In this document: piece by piece, positions 15,057-23,195 of the stretch
Position numbering within the stretch: the stretch's first letter is position 1
Layout: each line of letters starts with the position of its first letter
Notes under the pieces: generated by a model
What the model was told of the DNA's origin: nothing
The model's database searches: none
Seen by the model: only the letters and a program-made list of their open reading frames with translations
Made by a program: the position numbers and the translations under genes
From: Acetobacteraceae bacterium UBA6159
GTDB taxonomy: Bacteria > Pseudomonadota > Alphaproteobacteria > Acetobacterales > Acetobacteraceae
Reading direction: 5' to 3'
Assembly: GCA_002422345.1 (NCBI GenBank)
Contig: DIUL01000189.1
Coordinates: forward strand, 1-24,154
DNA length: 24,154 nt

Positions 15057-15932
15057 ATGTCCCAAACCGACGATCCCATGCGCGGCATCGCGTTGTCGCT
15101 GACCGCGACGCTGCTGTTTGCCATCGCGGACACCATCGCGAAATTCCTGAGCACCGGCCTGCCGATCATCCAGATCAACTGGGTTCGTTACGTCATCTTC
15201 CTGGGCCTGGCGCTGATCCTGGCGCGCAACACGCCGGTGCGGGCGTTGTGGCCGGCGTCCCCGTGGTTGCAGGTGGTGCGGGCCTGTTGCGTCATCGGCT
15301 CGTCGGTTCTGTTCGTCTTCGGCATTCGGTCCATGACCATGGCGCAGGCGACGACGATCAGTTTCCTGTCCCCTCTGTTGATCACGATCCTGTCCATCCC
15401 GCTGCTGGGGGAAACGGTGGGGCTGCGCCGCTGGGCGGCGGTCGGCGCAGGCATGGTGGGCATGCTGATCGTCGCCCGTCCGGGGCTGGACGGGTTCGAG
15501 CCGGCGGCGCTTTTCGGCGTCGCCTCGGCCACGTTCTGGTCGGTGGCCCTGATCATCACCCGAAAAATGTCGGCCACCGATCCGCCGACCACGACCGTGC
15601 TGTGGTCGGCGGGGCTGGGGACGATGCTGCTGAGCGTCGCGCTGCCGTTTGAACTCGCCTGGCCGACGCCGCTGCAATGGGGGCTGATGGTGGCGCTGGG
15701 GGTGCTGGCCTCGGCCGGGCAGTGGCTGGTGATCCTGGCCTACCGCCACGCACCGGCATCCGTGCTGGCGCCCTTCGTCTATTCCCAACTCGTCTGGGCC
15801 ACGATCACGGGGTATTTGGTCTTCGCGAGCCTGCCCGACCGGTGGACGCTGGTCGGCGCGGCGATCATCATCGCCTCGGGCCTGTATACCGCGCATCGGG
15901 AACGTCTGCGGTCGCGGCAGCGCAACGCATGA
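15057..15932 (+). CDS. EamA/DMT-family membrane transporter
   Basis: Inner-membrane protein of the drug/metabolite transporter superfamily (291 aa). It has about ten membrane helices arranged as two EamA repeats, roughly residues 8-138 and 150-283. Recognisable blocks are LSLTATLLFAIADTIAKFLS at the start of repeat 1, INWVRYVIFLG, and AQATTISFLSPLLITILSIP with the following LLGETVGLRRW. Repeat 2 shows APASVLAPFVYSQLVWATITG. The C-terminus is basic (RERLRSRQRNA), consistent with a cytoplasmic end. The substrate cannot be inferred; family members export amino acids, metabolites or drugs. It starts at the ATG at 15057 and stands 71 nt before glnS. Its position after the oxalate operon does not by itself link it to oxalate. 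Confidence 0.88.
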   Translation: MSQTDDPMRGIALSLTATLLFAIADTIAKFLSTGLPIIQINWVRYVIFLGLALILARNTPVRALWPASPWLQVVRACCVIGSSVLFVFGIRSMTMAQATTISFLSPLLITILSIPLLGETVGLRRWAAVGAGMVGMLIVARPGLDGFEPAALFGVASATFWSVALIITRKMSATDPPTTTVLWSAGLGTMLLSVALPFELAWPTPLQWGLMVALGVLASAGQWLVILAYRHAPASVLAPFVYSQLVWATITGYLVFASLPDRWTLVGAAIIIASGLYTAHRERLRSRQRNA

Positions 15933-16003
15933 TCCGACTGTTACCGGCGGCCCGCGGCGTGTAGGTTGCGGCCTCGATCACGGGACCCCCATTGGAGCAC
16001 GGC

Positions 16004-17686
16004 ATGGCCGATACCGAGACCACCGAAGCAGGCCGCGATTTCGTCCGGGACATCGTCCAGGCGGACCTGGACGCGGGCCGCGTGCAATCGGTGGTCACCC
16101 GCTTCCCGCCGGAGCCGAACGGCTACCTGCATATCGGGCATGCAAAGTCGATCTGCCTGAATTTCGGCATCGCGACCGAGTTCGGCGGCCGCTCGCATCT
16201 GCGGTTCGACGACACCAACCCGGTGAAGGAGGAGCAGGAGTTCATCGACGCCATCCAGCGCGACGTGAACTGGCTCGGCTTTCAGTGGGACGCGCTGCAT
16301 CACGCCTCCGACTATTTCGAGCAGCTTTATGAGTGGGCGGAGCATCTGATCCGCACCGGCCATGCTTACGTCGACGACACGCCGCCCGACCAGATGCGCG
16401 CCCAGCGCGGCACGCTGACCGAGCCTGGCCAGAACAGCCCGTTCCGCATGCGATCCGTCGAGGAGAACCTAGACCTGTTCCGCCGCATGCGCGCGGGGGA
16501 ATACCCGAACGGCACCCGCGTGCTGCGCGCGAAGATCGACATGGCCTCGGGCAACATGAACCTGCGCGATCCGGTGCTGTACCGGATCCTGCACGCGAGC
16601 CATCCGCGCACCGGCGACGCCTGGAAGATCTACCCGACCTACGACTACGCGCACGGCCAGTCCGACGCGATCGAGGGGATCACGCACTCGATCTGCACGC
16701 TGGAGTTCGAGGCGCATCGGCCGCTGTATGACTGGTGCCTCGACAATTTGCCGGTGCCATCCCGTCCGCGTCAGTATGAATTCGCGCGTCTGAACATCAC
16801 GTACACGGTGCTGTCGAAGCGGGTGTTGACGACGTTGGTGCGCGATGGGGTGGTCTCGGGCTGGGATGATCCGCGCATGCCGACCATCGCGGGCATTCGC
16901 CGGCGGGGCGTGCCGGCGGTGGCGCTGCGAGAGTTCGTGAAGCGGGTCGGGGTCGCGCGGGCGAACTCGATCGTCGACATGGCGCTGCTGGACGCGACGA
17001 TCCGCGACACGCTGAACCCGGTCGCGCCGCGCCGGATGGCGGTGCTGCGGCCGCTGAAGCTGGTGATCGAGAATTATCCCGAGGGCCAGACCGAGCCGCT
17101 GACCGCCCGCAACCACCCCGACAACCCCGAGGCTGGCGAACGCCAGGTGACCTTCGGGCGGGAGCTGTATGTCGAGCGGGATGATTTCATGGAGAACCCT
17201 CCGAAGAAGTTCTACCGGCTGTCTCCTGGCAAGGAGGTCCGGCTGCGCTATGGGTTCTTTGTGACCTGCCAGTCGGTCGTGAAGGACGCGGCGGGGGAGG
17301 TTGTGGAACTGCGTTGCACGTACGATCCGGCCTCCCGCGGTGGGAACGCGCCGGATGGGCGGAAGGTGCAGGCGACGATCCATTGGGTCTCGGCCGCCGA
17401 CGCGGTTCGGGCCGAGGTAAGGCTGTATAATCCGCTGTTCAACCGCCCCGATCCGGGCGCCGAGGGCGGGGATGTGATGGCTGACCTGAACCCGGACTCG
17501 GTCGAGGTTTTGCGGGATGCGCTGGTGGAACCCGCTTTGGCCTCGGCCATGGTGGGGGAGGCGGTGCAGTTCGAACGCCAGGGCTATTTCTGTGCCGATC
17601 CGGATGGGACGGCGGAAAGGCCGGTTTTCAACCGGACGGTCGGGCTGCGGGATAGCTGGGCGAAGGTTTCGGGGAAGCCGGGGTAG
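16004..17686 (+). CDS. glnS: Glutaminyl-tRNA synthetase
   Basis: Cytoplasmic class I aminoacyl-tRNA synthetase that charges tRNA-Gln directly, 560 aa, close to the E. coli enzyme (554). The signature RFPPEPNGYLHIGHAKSICL has HIGH at 43-46. The KMSKS-equivalent is VLSKR at 269-273. GlnRS-specific sequence follows: DDPRMPTIAGIRRRG, the C-terminal beta-barrel stretch DFMENPPKKFYRLSPGKEV, and TYDPASRGG. These separate it from GluRS. The ATG at 16004 has GGAG 6 nt upstream and is preferred to an in-frame TTG at 15992. Many alphaproteobacteria lack GlnRS and make Gln-tRNA through GatCAB, so its presence is informative about lineage. Confidence 0.96.
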   Translation: MADTETTEAGRDFVRDIVQADLDAGRVQSVVTRFPPEPNGYLHIGHAKSICLNFGIATEFGGRSHLRFDDTNPVKEEQEFIDAIQRDVNWLGFQWDALHHASDYFEQLYEWAEHLIRTGHAYVDDTPPDQMRAQRGTLTEPGQNSPFRMRSVEENLDLFRRMRAGEYPNGTRVLRAKIDMASGNMNLRDPVLYRILHASHPRTGDAWKIYPTYDYAHGQSDAIEGITHSICTLEFEAHRPLYDWCLDNLPVPSRPRQYEFARLNITYTVLSKRVLTTLVRDGVVSGWDDPRMPTIAGIRRRGVPAVALREFVKRVGVARANSIVDMALLDATIRDTLNPVAPRRMAVLRPLKLVIENYPEGQTEPLTARNHPDNPEAGERQVTFGRELYVERDDFMENPPKKFYRLSPGKEVRLRYGFFVTCQSVVKDAAGEVVELRCTYDPASRGGNAPDGRKVQATIHWVSAADAVRAEVRLYNPLFNRPDPGAEGGDVMADLNPDSVEVLRDALVEPALASAMVGEAVQFERQGYFCADPDGTAERPVFNRTVGLRDSWAKVSGKPG

Positions 17687-17712
17687 GGGCGTCGTTCCGT
17701 CCGCCCGATTGG

Positions 17713-17739
17713 TCCCCTCCGTCCTATCCGTCCCCTCCG
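17713..17739. repeat. Three tandem 9-nt repeats
   Basis: TCCCCTCCG, TCCTATCCG and TCCCCTCCG follow one another without gaps. They directly abut the left arm of the long inverted repeat. On the opposite strand the units read CGGAGGGGA-like and resemble the GACGGAGAGG core of the tandem array further right, so the two repeats may share an origin. Confidence 0.65.
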
Positions 17740-17874
17740 TCATGGCCGGGCTTGACTCGGCCACCTGCCCTCCGACCGTTGAAGCGGGGATGGCGGGGGG
17801 CGTGGTTGGTTCTGACGGGGGGACGCCGTCCCAACCGATGAAGCGTGGGTGGCCGGGTCAAGCCCGGCCATGAC
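17739..17874. repeat. Long inverted repeat, 27-nt arms with one mismatch
   Basis: The left arm (17739-17765) begins GTCATGGCCGGGCTTGAC. The right arm (17848-17874) is its reverse complement with 26 of 27 positions matching, and pairing continues a few bases outward. The 82-nt loop includes two related direct copies, CCGTTGAAGCGGGGATGG and CCGATGAAGCGTGGGTGG. The structure looks like a REP/BIME-type palindromic element or small non-autonomous element. No target-site duplication was identified. Confidence 0.75.
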
Positions 17875-18060
17875 GGAGAGGGAAACTCGCCCAGCGCCAT
17901 GACGGAGAGGGGAAACTCTCCCAGCGCCATGACGGAGAGGGGAAACTCGCCCAACACCATGACGGAGAGGGAAAGTCGCTCAGCGCCATGATGGAGAAAG
18001 TGGCGCTGGACAAGCGCTGTAACGCGGAGAGGGGCCCTGGACGAGCGCCTTGACGGAGAG
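17869..18060. repeat. Degenerate tandem array, about 6.5 copies of a 29-31-nt unit
   Basis: Unit starts are at 17869, 17898, 17928, 17958, 17987, 18018 and a partial one at 18049. Units begin CATGACGGAGAGG and end CCCAGCGC. The first three are nearly identical, the fourth is slightly altered, and units 5-7 drift strongly (for example TGTAACGCGGAGAGGGG). The first unit begins inside the right arm of the inverted repeat, so the array seems to have grown from the end of that element. Units are contiguous with no spacers, so this is not a CRISPR array. Confidence 0.85.
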
Positions 18061-18088
18061 AAAGAGGGGGCCGGTCAGCCCAGCCCCC
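18058..18088 (-). terminator. Probable intrinsic terminator of the hflK-hflC-degP operon
   Basis: On the minus strand, starting 13 nt after the degP stop, GGGGGCTGG pairs with CCGGCCCCC (one G-U pair) around a GCTGA loop. The pyrimidine-rich run TCTTTCTC follows. Plus-strand arms are 18066-18074 and 18080-18088. A strong GC stem with a short U-rich tail fits rho-independent termination. Confidence 0.6.
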
Positions 18089-18101
18089 TACCTTCAGCCC
18101 C

Positions 18102-19655
18102 TCAGCCTTTGCCCTTCGGCTGGGCCAGCGACAGCGGCACGAAGCGTGTGCCCTCCGGCCCCTGGATCAGCATCAGCACGAACTTCCGCTCCTGCTTGCG
18201 GGCGGCTTCGACCCGGCGCTGCACGTCGGCGGGGGTCGAGACCTCGTTCTGCTGCACTTCGACGATCACGTCGCCGGCCTTCAGGCCCTTCTCGGCGGCG
18301 GACCCGCTGGCGGACACCTCGGTGATCAGCACGCCCTTGCTGTCCTCGGCCAGGCGGTATTTCTCCCGCGCCTCGGCCGTCAGGGGGGCGATCTTCATGC
18401 CGAGGCCCGCCAGTTCAACGGCCTTGGCGGTATCGCCACCCTTGCCGCCGTTCCGTTCAGCGGCGAGCTGCTGGTCGTTCGGCCGCTCTCCCAACGTCGC
18501 GGTGATCGTCACTTCCTTGCCGTCGCGCCAGACCACGACCGGGACCTGCTTGCCGACCTCGGTGTCGGCGACGACGCGGGGCAGGGCGCTCATGTTCTTC
18601 ACGTCCTGACCGTTGAACTTCAGGACGATATCGCCGCCGCGGATCTTGGCCTTGTCGGCCGGTCCACCCTCATTCACGCCGGCGATCATCGCGCCGGTCG
18701 GTTCCTTCAGCCCCAGGCTCTCGGCGATTTCGGGCGTCACCTGCTGGATGCGAACACCCAGCCAGCCACGCCTGGCCTGCCCGAAGTTCTTGAGCTGGTT
18801 GACCACGTTGGAGGCGAGCTTGGACGGGATCGAGAACCCGATGCCGATCGACCCGCCGGATGGTGAGTAGATCGCCGTGTTGATGCCCACGACCTGGCCA
18901 TCCATGTTGAACAGCGGCCCGCCCGAGTTGCCCCGGTTGATCGCGGCGTCGGTCTGGATGAAGTCGTCATAGGGGCCGGAGTTGATATCGCGGCCGCGCG
19001 CTGAAACGATGCCCGCGGTCACGGTGCCGCCCAGGCCGAACGGATTGCCGATCGCGACCACCCAGTCACCCACGCGGGAGGTATCGGAATCCCCGAACTC
19101 CACGAAGGGCAGCGGCTTGTCCGACTTCACCCGCAGCAGCGCCAGGTCGGTGCTCTCATCCCGCCCGACCACGGTCGCCTTCAGCGTCGTGTTGTCCTGC
19201 AGGGTGATGGAGATTTCGTCCGCGCCCTCGATCACGTGGTTGTTCGTGACGATCAGCCCTTCCGGATCGATGATGAAGCCAGAGCCCAGGCTTTGCGCCC
19301 GCCGTTCCGGCCCGCGCGGCGGCGTGCCTTCGCCGCGGTTGCCCGGCGGCGGGCGGTTCCGGTTGAAGAAGTCCTTGAAGAACTGCTCAAACGGAGAGCC
19401 AGGCGGGAAATTCGGCATTTCCGGCCCCGGCTGCTGGCGTTGCTGCTGCTGTTGCGGGGTCTGGCTGGAGGAGACGTTGACGACGGCCGGCAGCAGCCGA
19501 GCCGCGAGATCGGCGAAGCTGTCGGGCGCGCCGCGGGCGACGGCGGGCGGCGCGACCACCGGCATCGCGGCCGGCGTCAGGATAAGCAACGAAAGACCGA
19601 TCAGGACCGAACGGGCCAGGACCGGGCGGTCTGAAGCGGAGCGGAACAGGCGCAT
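18102..19655 (-). CDS. degP: Periplasmic serine endoprotease DegP/HtrA (Do family)
   Basis: Periplasmic chaperone-protease (517 aa) that degrades or refolds misfolded envelope proteins. An N-terminal signal peptide (about residues 1-41) has the basic start MRLFRSASDRP, a hydrophobic core and a cleavage-like PPAVARG. A Gln/Pro-rich linker (PQQQQQRQQPG) and a PPPGNRGEGTPPRGP stretch precede the trypsin-like domain. The catalytic triad is His140 (TNNHVIEGAD), Asp170 (STDLALLRV) and Ser244 (NRGNSGGPLF). Two PDZ domains follow, at about 280-370 and 400-505 (GWLGVRIQQVTPEIAESLGL; LAEDSKGVLITEVSASGSAA). The ATG at 19655 is chosen, with AGGGA upstream; an ATG at 19685 is an in-frame alternative. It follows hflC by 73 nt. 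Confidence 0.95.
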   Translation of the reverse strand: MRLFRSASDRPVLARSVLIGLSLLILTPAAMPVVAPPAVARGAPDSFADLAARLLPAVVNVSSSQTPQQQQQRQQPGPEMPNFPPGSPFEQFFKDFFNRNRPPPGNRGEGTPPRGPERRAQSLGSGFIIDPEGLIVTNNHVIEGADEISITLQDNTTLKATVVGRDESTDLALLRVKSDKPLPFVEFGDSDTSRVGDWVVAIGNPFGLGGTVTAGIVSARGRDINSGPYDDFIQTDAAINRGNSGGPLFNMDGQVVGINTAIYSPSGGSIGIGFSIPSKLASNVVNQLKNFGQARRGWLGVRIQQVTPEIAESLGLKEPTGAMIAGVNEGGPADKAKIRGGDIVLKFNGQDVKNMSALPRVVADTEVGKQVPVVVWRDGKEVTITATLGERPNDQQLAAERNGGKGGDTAKAVELAGLGMKIAPLTAEAREKYRLAEDSKGVLITEVSASGSAAEKGLKAGDVIVEVQQNEVSTPADVQRRVEAARKQERKFVLMLIQGPEGTRFVPLSLAQPKGKG

Positions 19656-19728
19656 GGTCACGGATCCCTGGAATTTGCACCGCATATGGGCTGACAGGCG
19701 GGCCGCGACAACGCGGCCCGCCATATTG

Positions 19729-20607
19729 TCAGGGCTCGGTCCGCGGCGGCGGAGCCTGAAGGTAGCGAAGGTAGTCGTTGTCCGGGGTCAGGACCAGCCT
19801 TGTGTTGCCGTTGCCCAGGGCTTCACGGTAACCGTCCAGCGTGCGCCAGAGGCTGAAGAACTGCGGATCCTTGCCGAAGGATTTGGCGAAGATGTTGGTC
19901 GCTTCCGCCTCGCCCTCACCGCGGACCCGGTCGGCCGTGGCCTGCGCGTCGGCCAGCAGCACGGTCCGTTCCTTTTCCGCGTCGGCGCGGATGCGGGCGG
20001 ATGCCTCGGCGCCCTCGGCGCGGGCCTGGGAGGCGACGCGCTGACGTTCGGACTGCATGCGGGCCAGAACCGCCTGGGTGTTTTCCTCCGGCAAGTCGGC
20101 GCGCCTGATCCGAAGGTCGACGATGCTGACGCCGAACGACTGCATCTCGGTGTTCACCTGCCGAGCGATCAGGGCCATGATCTCCTCACGGTCGGCCGAG
20201 AGCACGTCGAGCAGGGTGCGGCTGCCCATCACGCGCCGCAACGACGACGTGACGATCGAGTTCAGGCGGCCGCGGATGCCATCGGGCACGGGGCCGATCG
20301 CCTGGTAGAAGCGCAGCGGGTCGGTGACGCGGAAGACGGTGAAGCTGTCGACGATCAGCCGGCGCTGGTCGCCCAGGATGATTTCCTCACCCGGCAGTTC
20401 GACATTCAGCAGGCGGTTGTCGAACACGATCACGTTCTGAATGAGCGGGATCTTGAAGTTCAGGCCGGGCTTGTCGATCAGGCGGACGACGTGGCCGAAC
20501 TGGGCGACCAGGACCTTCTCGGTCTGCTCGACGGTGAACATGCTGGCCGCGCCGACGAAGGCGGCGACGGCCAGGGCGCCGATCCCGGCGATGGACAGGC
20601 GGTTCAT
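19729..20607 (-). CDS. hflC: FtsH-modulating membrane protein HflC
   Basis: SPFH/band-7 membrane protein (292 aa) that with HflK forms a large complex around the FtsH protease and limits its activity on membrane substrates. An N-terminal membrane anchor (about residues 5-23) is followed by the SPFH domain from about 24 to 190 (EQTEKVLVAQFGHVVRLIDKP, FDNRLLNVELPGEEIILGDQ, MQSFGVSIVDLRIRRADLPEE). The helical region after it is charged and Ala/Glu/Arg-rich, likely coiled coil (SQARAEGAEASARIRADAEKE). The C-terminus is YLQAPPPRTEP. Its ATG overlaps the hflK stop by 4 nt (ATGA), a usual sign of translational coupling. It reads on toward degP. Confidence 0.95.
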   Translation of the reverse strand: MNRLSIAGIGALAVAAFVGAASMFTVEQTEKVLVAQFGHVVRLIDKPGLNFKIPLIQNVIVFDNRLLNVELPGEEIILGDQRRLIVDSFTVFRVTDPLRFYQAIGPVPDGIRGRLNSIVTSSLRRVMGSRTLLDVLSADREEIMALIARQVNTEMQSFGVSIVDLRIRRADLPEENTQAVLARMQSERQRVASQARAEGAEASARIRADAEKERTVLLADAQATADRVRGEGEAEATNIFAKSFGKDPQFFSLWRTLDGYREALGNGNTRLVLTPDNDYLRYLQAPPPRTEP

Positions 20608-21869
20608 CGGATCGCTCCCGCGGCGGGATTGGCTGGGACGGCGGGCCTGTTCGCGCCATTCGGGGCGGGTGGCGTGTTCAGCGGCAGGAACGGCACCAGG
20701 CCCTTCATCCGGTCATCCACGATCAGGGTCTGCGTATGCGTCAGCAGGTCCTGCATCGCGTCGAGATACATCCGGCGCACGGTCACATCCTTGGCCTGCT
20801 GGTAGGCCGCCAGGATGTTGTCGAAGCGCTGGGTCTGACCGGTCGCCTGAGCGACGGCTGCCTGCTTGGCGCCTTCCGCTGTCGTGACGATGCGCGCCGC
20901 CTCGCCTCGGGCACGGGGGACGATGTCGTTGCGGAAGGAGTCGGCCTCGTTCCGCATGCGTTCGGCGTCCGTGTTGGCGCGCTGCACGTCGCGGAAGCTT
21001 TCGATGACCGCGGCCGGAGGATCGACCTTCTGCAACTGCACCTGGGTGATTTCCACGCCGGCCTTGTAGCGGTCGAGGATCTGCTGCGTCTGGCGCAGCA
21101 CGTCGGTTTCGATCTGCGCGCGGGCCTGGGTCAGCGCCGGCTGGATCGGCGTGCGGCCGATCACCTCTCGCATGGAGCTTTCGGCGACGCCGCGCACCAG
21201 CAGTTCCGGATTGCGGGCGTTGAACAGGAAGTTCGCGGCATTGTTGATGCGCCAGAACACCGCGACGTCGATGTCGATGATGTTCTCATCGCCCGTCAGC
21301 ATCAGGCTCTCGCCAGGCACGTCGCGGGTGGATTGGTCGCGAGTGACCTGGGAGCGGAAGCCGATCTCGGTCCGGTTGATGCGGGTGACGGTGGGTTTCT
21401 CGACCCGCTCGATCGGCCAGGGCAGATGCCAGTGCAGGCCTGGGGGGGTCCAGTAGACGTATTCGCCGAAGCGCAGGACCACGCCCTGCTCATCGGGCTG
21501 GACGCGGTAGAAGGCGCTGCCGCCCCAGATCGCCAGCACGCCAAGACCGAGCGCCGCGATACCGCGTCCACCGGCCATGCGACCGCCGCCACCGCCCATG
21601 ATCCGGCGGACGGCGGACTGAAGCTGCGCGATCAGGCTGTCGAGGTCGGGGAACGGACCACCGCCGCCGCCACCGCCGCCCTGGCCACCGCCGAAGGGAC
21701 CGCCGGGCCGACGTGGGGGCTCATTGTCGCCGCCACCGCCGCCCCATGGGCCGCCGGGTGGAGGCCGGTTACCACCGCCGGAGCCGCCTGATGAGCCTCC
21801 GCCCTGTGAACCACCTTGTGAGCCACCGGGATTTCCCCAAGGGCTGGGACCGCCATTGTTCCAAGGCAT
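20604..21869 (-). CDS. hflK: FtsH-modulating membrane protein HflK
   Basis: Partner of HflC (421 aa), a band-7 membrane protein with most of its mass on the periplasmic side. The N-terminus is extremely Gly/Pro-rich (about residues 5-70, including runs of eight glycines), then PFPDLDSLIAQLQSAVRRIM. A membrane helix lies at about 101-120 (RGIAALGLGVLAIWGGSAFY). The SPFH domain begins RVQPDEQGVVLRFGEYVYWTPPGLHWHLPWPIERV. The later part has RMRNEADSFRNDIVPRARGEAARI. The ATG at 21869 is preferred over upstream in-frame starts because MPWNNGGPSPWG is the typical HflK N-terminus; an AGGAG lies 13 nt before it, a long spacing. First gene of hflK-hflC-degP, divergent from mrp. Confidence 0.95.
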   Translation of the reverse strand: MPWNNGGPSPWGNPGGSQGGSQGGGSSGGSGGGNRPPPGGPWGGGGGDNEPPRRPGGPFGGGQGGGGGGGGPFPDLDSLIAQLQSAVRRIMGGGGGRMAGGRGIAALGLGVLAIWGGSAFYRVQPDEQGVVLRFGEYVYWTPPGLHWHLPWPIERVEKPTVTRINRTEIGFRSQVTRDQSTRDVPGESLMLTGDENIIDIDVAVFWRINNAANFLFNARNPELLVRGVAESSMREVIGRTPIQPALTQARAQIETDVLRQTQQILDRYKAGVEITQVQLQKVDPPAAVIESFRDVQRANTDAERMRNEADSFRNDIVPRARGEAARIVTTAEGAKQAAVAQATGQTQRFDNILAAYQQAKDVTVRRMYLDAMQDLLTHTQTLIVDDRMKGLVPFLPLNTPPAPNGANRPAVPANPAAGAIR

Positions 21870-21997
21870 GGGACTTGTGAAGCTCCTGTCGCGTCTGTTT
21901 GGCGTTGGCCGTTGGCGGAACCACGGCTCACGCCATATAGGGGGCGCGTTCAATTCTGCCAGCGTTTATCCGATGGCGGTGAAAGGTTTGCAACCCA

Positions 21998-23143
21998 ATG
22001 ACGACCCCCTCCGCCGACTCGCTCCGTTCGGCTTTGCGTGAGATCAAGGACCCGCGATCCGGGCAGGACATCGTCGCGGCCGGGCTGCTGGAAGGCATCC
22101 ATGTCCGTGACGGGATGGTCCAGGCGTCCCTGCTGACCGACCGGGCGCAGGCCGCGGCGATGGAGCCGGTGCGCCGGCAGGTGCAGGAGGTGCTGGCCCG
22201 CCAGCCCGGCGTGCGGAACGCGACCGTCGTGCTGACGGCGCACAAGGGGCCGGCGCCGATCCCGCCTCGGCCGGCACCGGCCGGGGGGCATGGGCATTCC
22301 CATGGTCCGGGTTCGGGTCCGGGAGGCGCCAAGCCGCCGCTGCTGCTGCCGGACGTGAAGGCGATCGTGGCCGTCGCTTCGGGCAAGGGCGGTGTCGGGA
22401 AATCGACCGTGGCCGTGAACCTCGCGGTCTCGCTGGCGCGCCAGGGCCACAAGGTCGGGCTTCTGGACGCGGATATCTATGGGCCGAGCCTGCCGCGTAT
22501 GGTGGGGGTTAGCCGGAAGCCGGAGGTGCGGAATGAGAAGATGATCCCGCTTCAGGCCTGGGGGCTGTCCTGCATGTCGATCGGGTTCCTGGTGGATGAG
22601 GAAACCCCGATGATCTGGCGCGGCCCGATGGTGATGGGCGCGCTGGAGCAGATGATGGGCCAGGTGGAGTGGGGCGCGCTGGATATCCTGATCGTGGACA
22701 TGCCGCCTGGTACCGGGGACGCGCAGTTGACGATGGCGCAGCGTGTGGCCCTGACGGGGGCGGTGATTGTCTCCACCCCGCAGGATATAGCGCTGATCGA
22801 TGCTCGGCGGGGCGTGAAGATGTTCGAGAAGACGAATGTTCCGGTTCTGGGCGTGGTGGAGAACATGAGCTTCTTCTGCTGCCCGAACTGTGGCCACCGG
22901 TCCGACATCTTCGGCCACGGCGGGGCGCGGGAGGAGGCGAAGCGGCTCGGCGCCGAGTTCCTGGGCGAGATCCCGCTGCTGCTGGATATCCGCGTGGCGG
23001 CGGATGGGGGGACTCCAATCGCGGCCTCCGCCCCCGAGAGTGAGGGGGCGAAGGCTTATGACGCTCTCGCTAGGCGGGTTTGGGAGAAGGTGAGCGGGAC
23101 GGGGGTGGCCCGGGGGGCTGGGCCTCGGATTGTGATGGGGTGA
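21998..23143 (+). CDS. mrp: Mrp/ApbC-family Fe-S cluster carrier ATPase
   Basis: Cytoplasmic P-loop ATPase (381 aa) that binds and delivers iron-sulfur clusters. An N-terminal MIP18/DUF59 domain (about residues 5-82, LREIKDPRSGQDIVAAGL) is joined by a Pro/Gly/His-rich linker (GGHGHSHG at 97-104) to the ATPase domain. The deviant Walker A GKGGVGKST is at 129-137, followed by LLDADIYGPSLPRM, the switch DMPPGTGDAQLTM and the cluster-binding CPNC motif (Cys295, Cys298) in FFCCPNCGHRSDIFGHGGA. The His-rich linker might bind metal, which is inference. It starts at the ATG at 21998, divergent from hflK with 128 nt between the starts. Confidence 0.95.
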   Translation: MTTPSADSLRSALREIKDPRSGQDIVAAGLLEGIHVRDGMVQASLLTDRAQAAAMEPVRRQVQEVLARQPGVRNATVVLTAHKGPAPIPPRPAPAGGHGHSHGPGSGPGGAKPPLLLPDVKAIVAVASGKGGVGKSTVAVNLAVSLARQGHKVGLLDADIYGPSLPRMVGVSRKPEVRNEKMIPLQAWGLSCMSIGFLVDEETPMIWRGPMVMGALEQMMGQVEWGALDILIVDMPPGTGDAQLTMAQRVALTGAVIVSTPQDIALIDARRGVKMFEKTNVPVLGVVENMSFFCCPNCGHRSDIFGHGGAREEAKRLGAEFLGEIPLLLDIRVAADGGTPIAASAPESEGAKAYDALARRVWEKVSGTGVARGAGPRIVMG

Positions 23144-23144
23144 G

Positions 23145-23179
23145 GGACGGGCTCCCTGACCAACGGTCGGGGAGCGTCC
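23145..23179. terminator. Hairpin between convergent mrp and SGNH-hydrolase genes
   Basis: GGACG (23145-23149) pairs with CGTCC (23175-23179). A GG bulge follows, then CTCCC (23152-23156) with GGGAG (23170-23174), a T-G pair, and GACC (23158-23161) with GGTC (23165-23168) closing an AAC loop. It starts 1 nt after the mrp stop and ends 16 nt from the convergent gene's stop, so it could end both transcripts. No T-run follows it. Confidence 0.5.
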
Positions 23180-23195
23180 GCCACGCCTGCGTGCG

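Larger units (their letters stand above)
17687..18101. other. 415-nt non-coding, repeat-rich region between convergent glnS and degP
   Basis: No credible gene is present. From left to right it holds a weak 5-bp hairpin (GGGCG at 17687-17691 with CGCCC at 17702-17706), three 9-mer repeats, a long inverted repeat, an imperfect tandem array of 29-31-nt units, and the degP terminator. Frames crossing it translate to decapeptide repeats (MALGEFPLSV on the minus strand), which reflect the DNA repeat rather than a protein. Confidence 0.8.

Noticed and set aside
17724..17960. A minus-strand frame with MALGEFPLSV decapeptide repeats
   Set aside because: The peptide repeat is just the translation of the 30-nt tandem DNA repeat; later units break the frame and there is no ribosome binding site.
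17869..18060. Possible CRISPR array (repeats of about 30 nt)
   Set aside because: Units follow each other directly with no unique spacers, and no cas gene is present.
21912..21941. Possible sigma-70 promoter for mrp (TTGGCG, 18 nt, TATAGG)
   Set aside because: Each box matches only four of six consensus positions and the spacer is not optimal, too weak to report as a feature.
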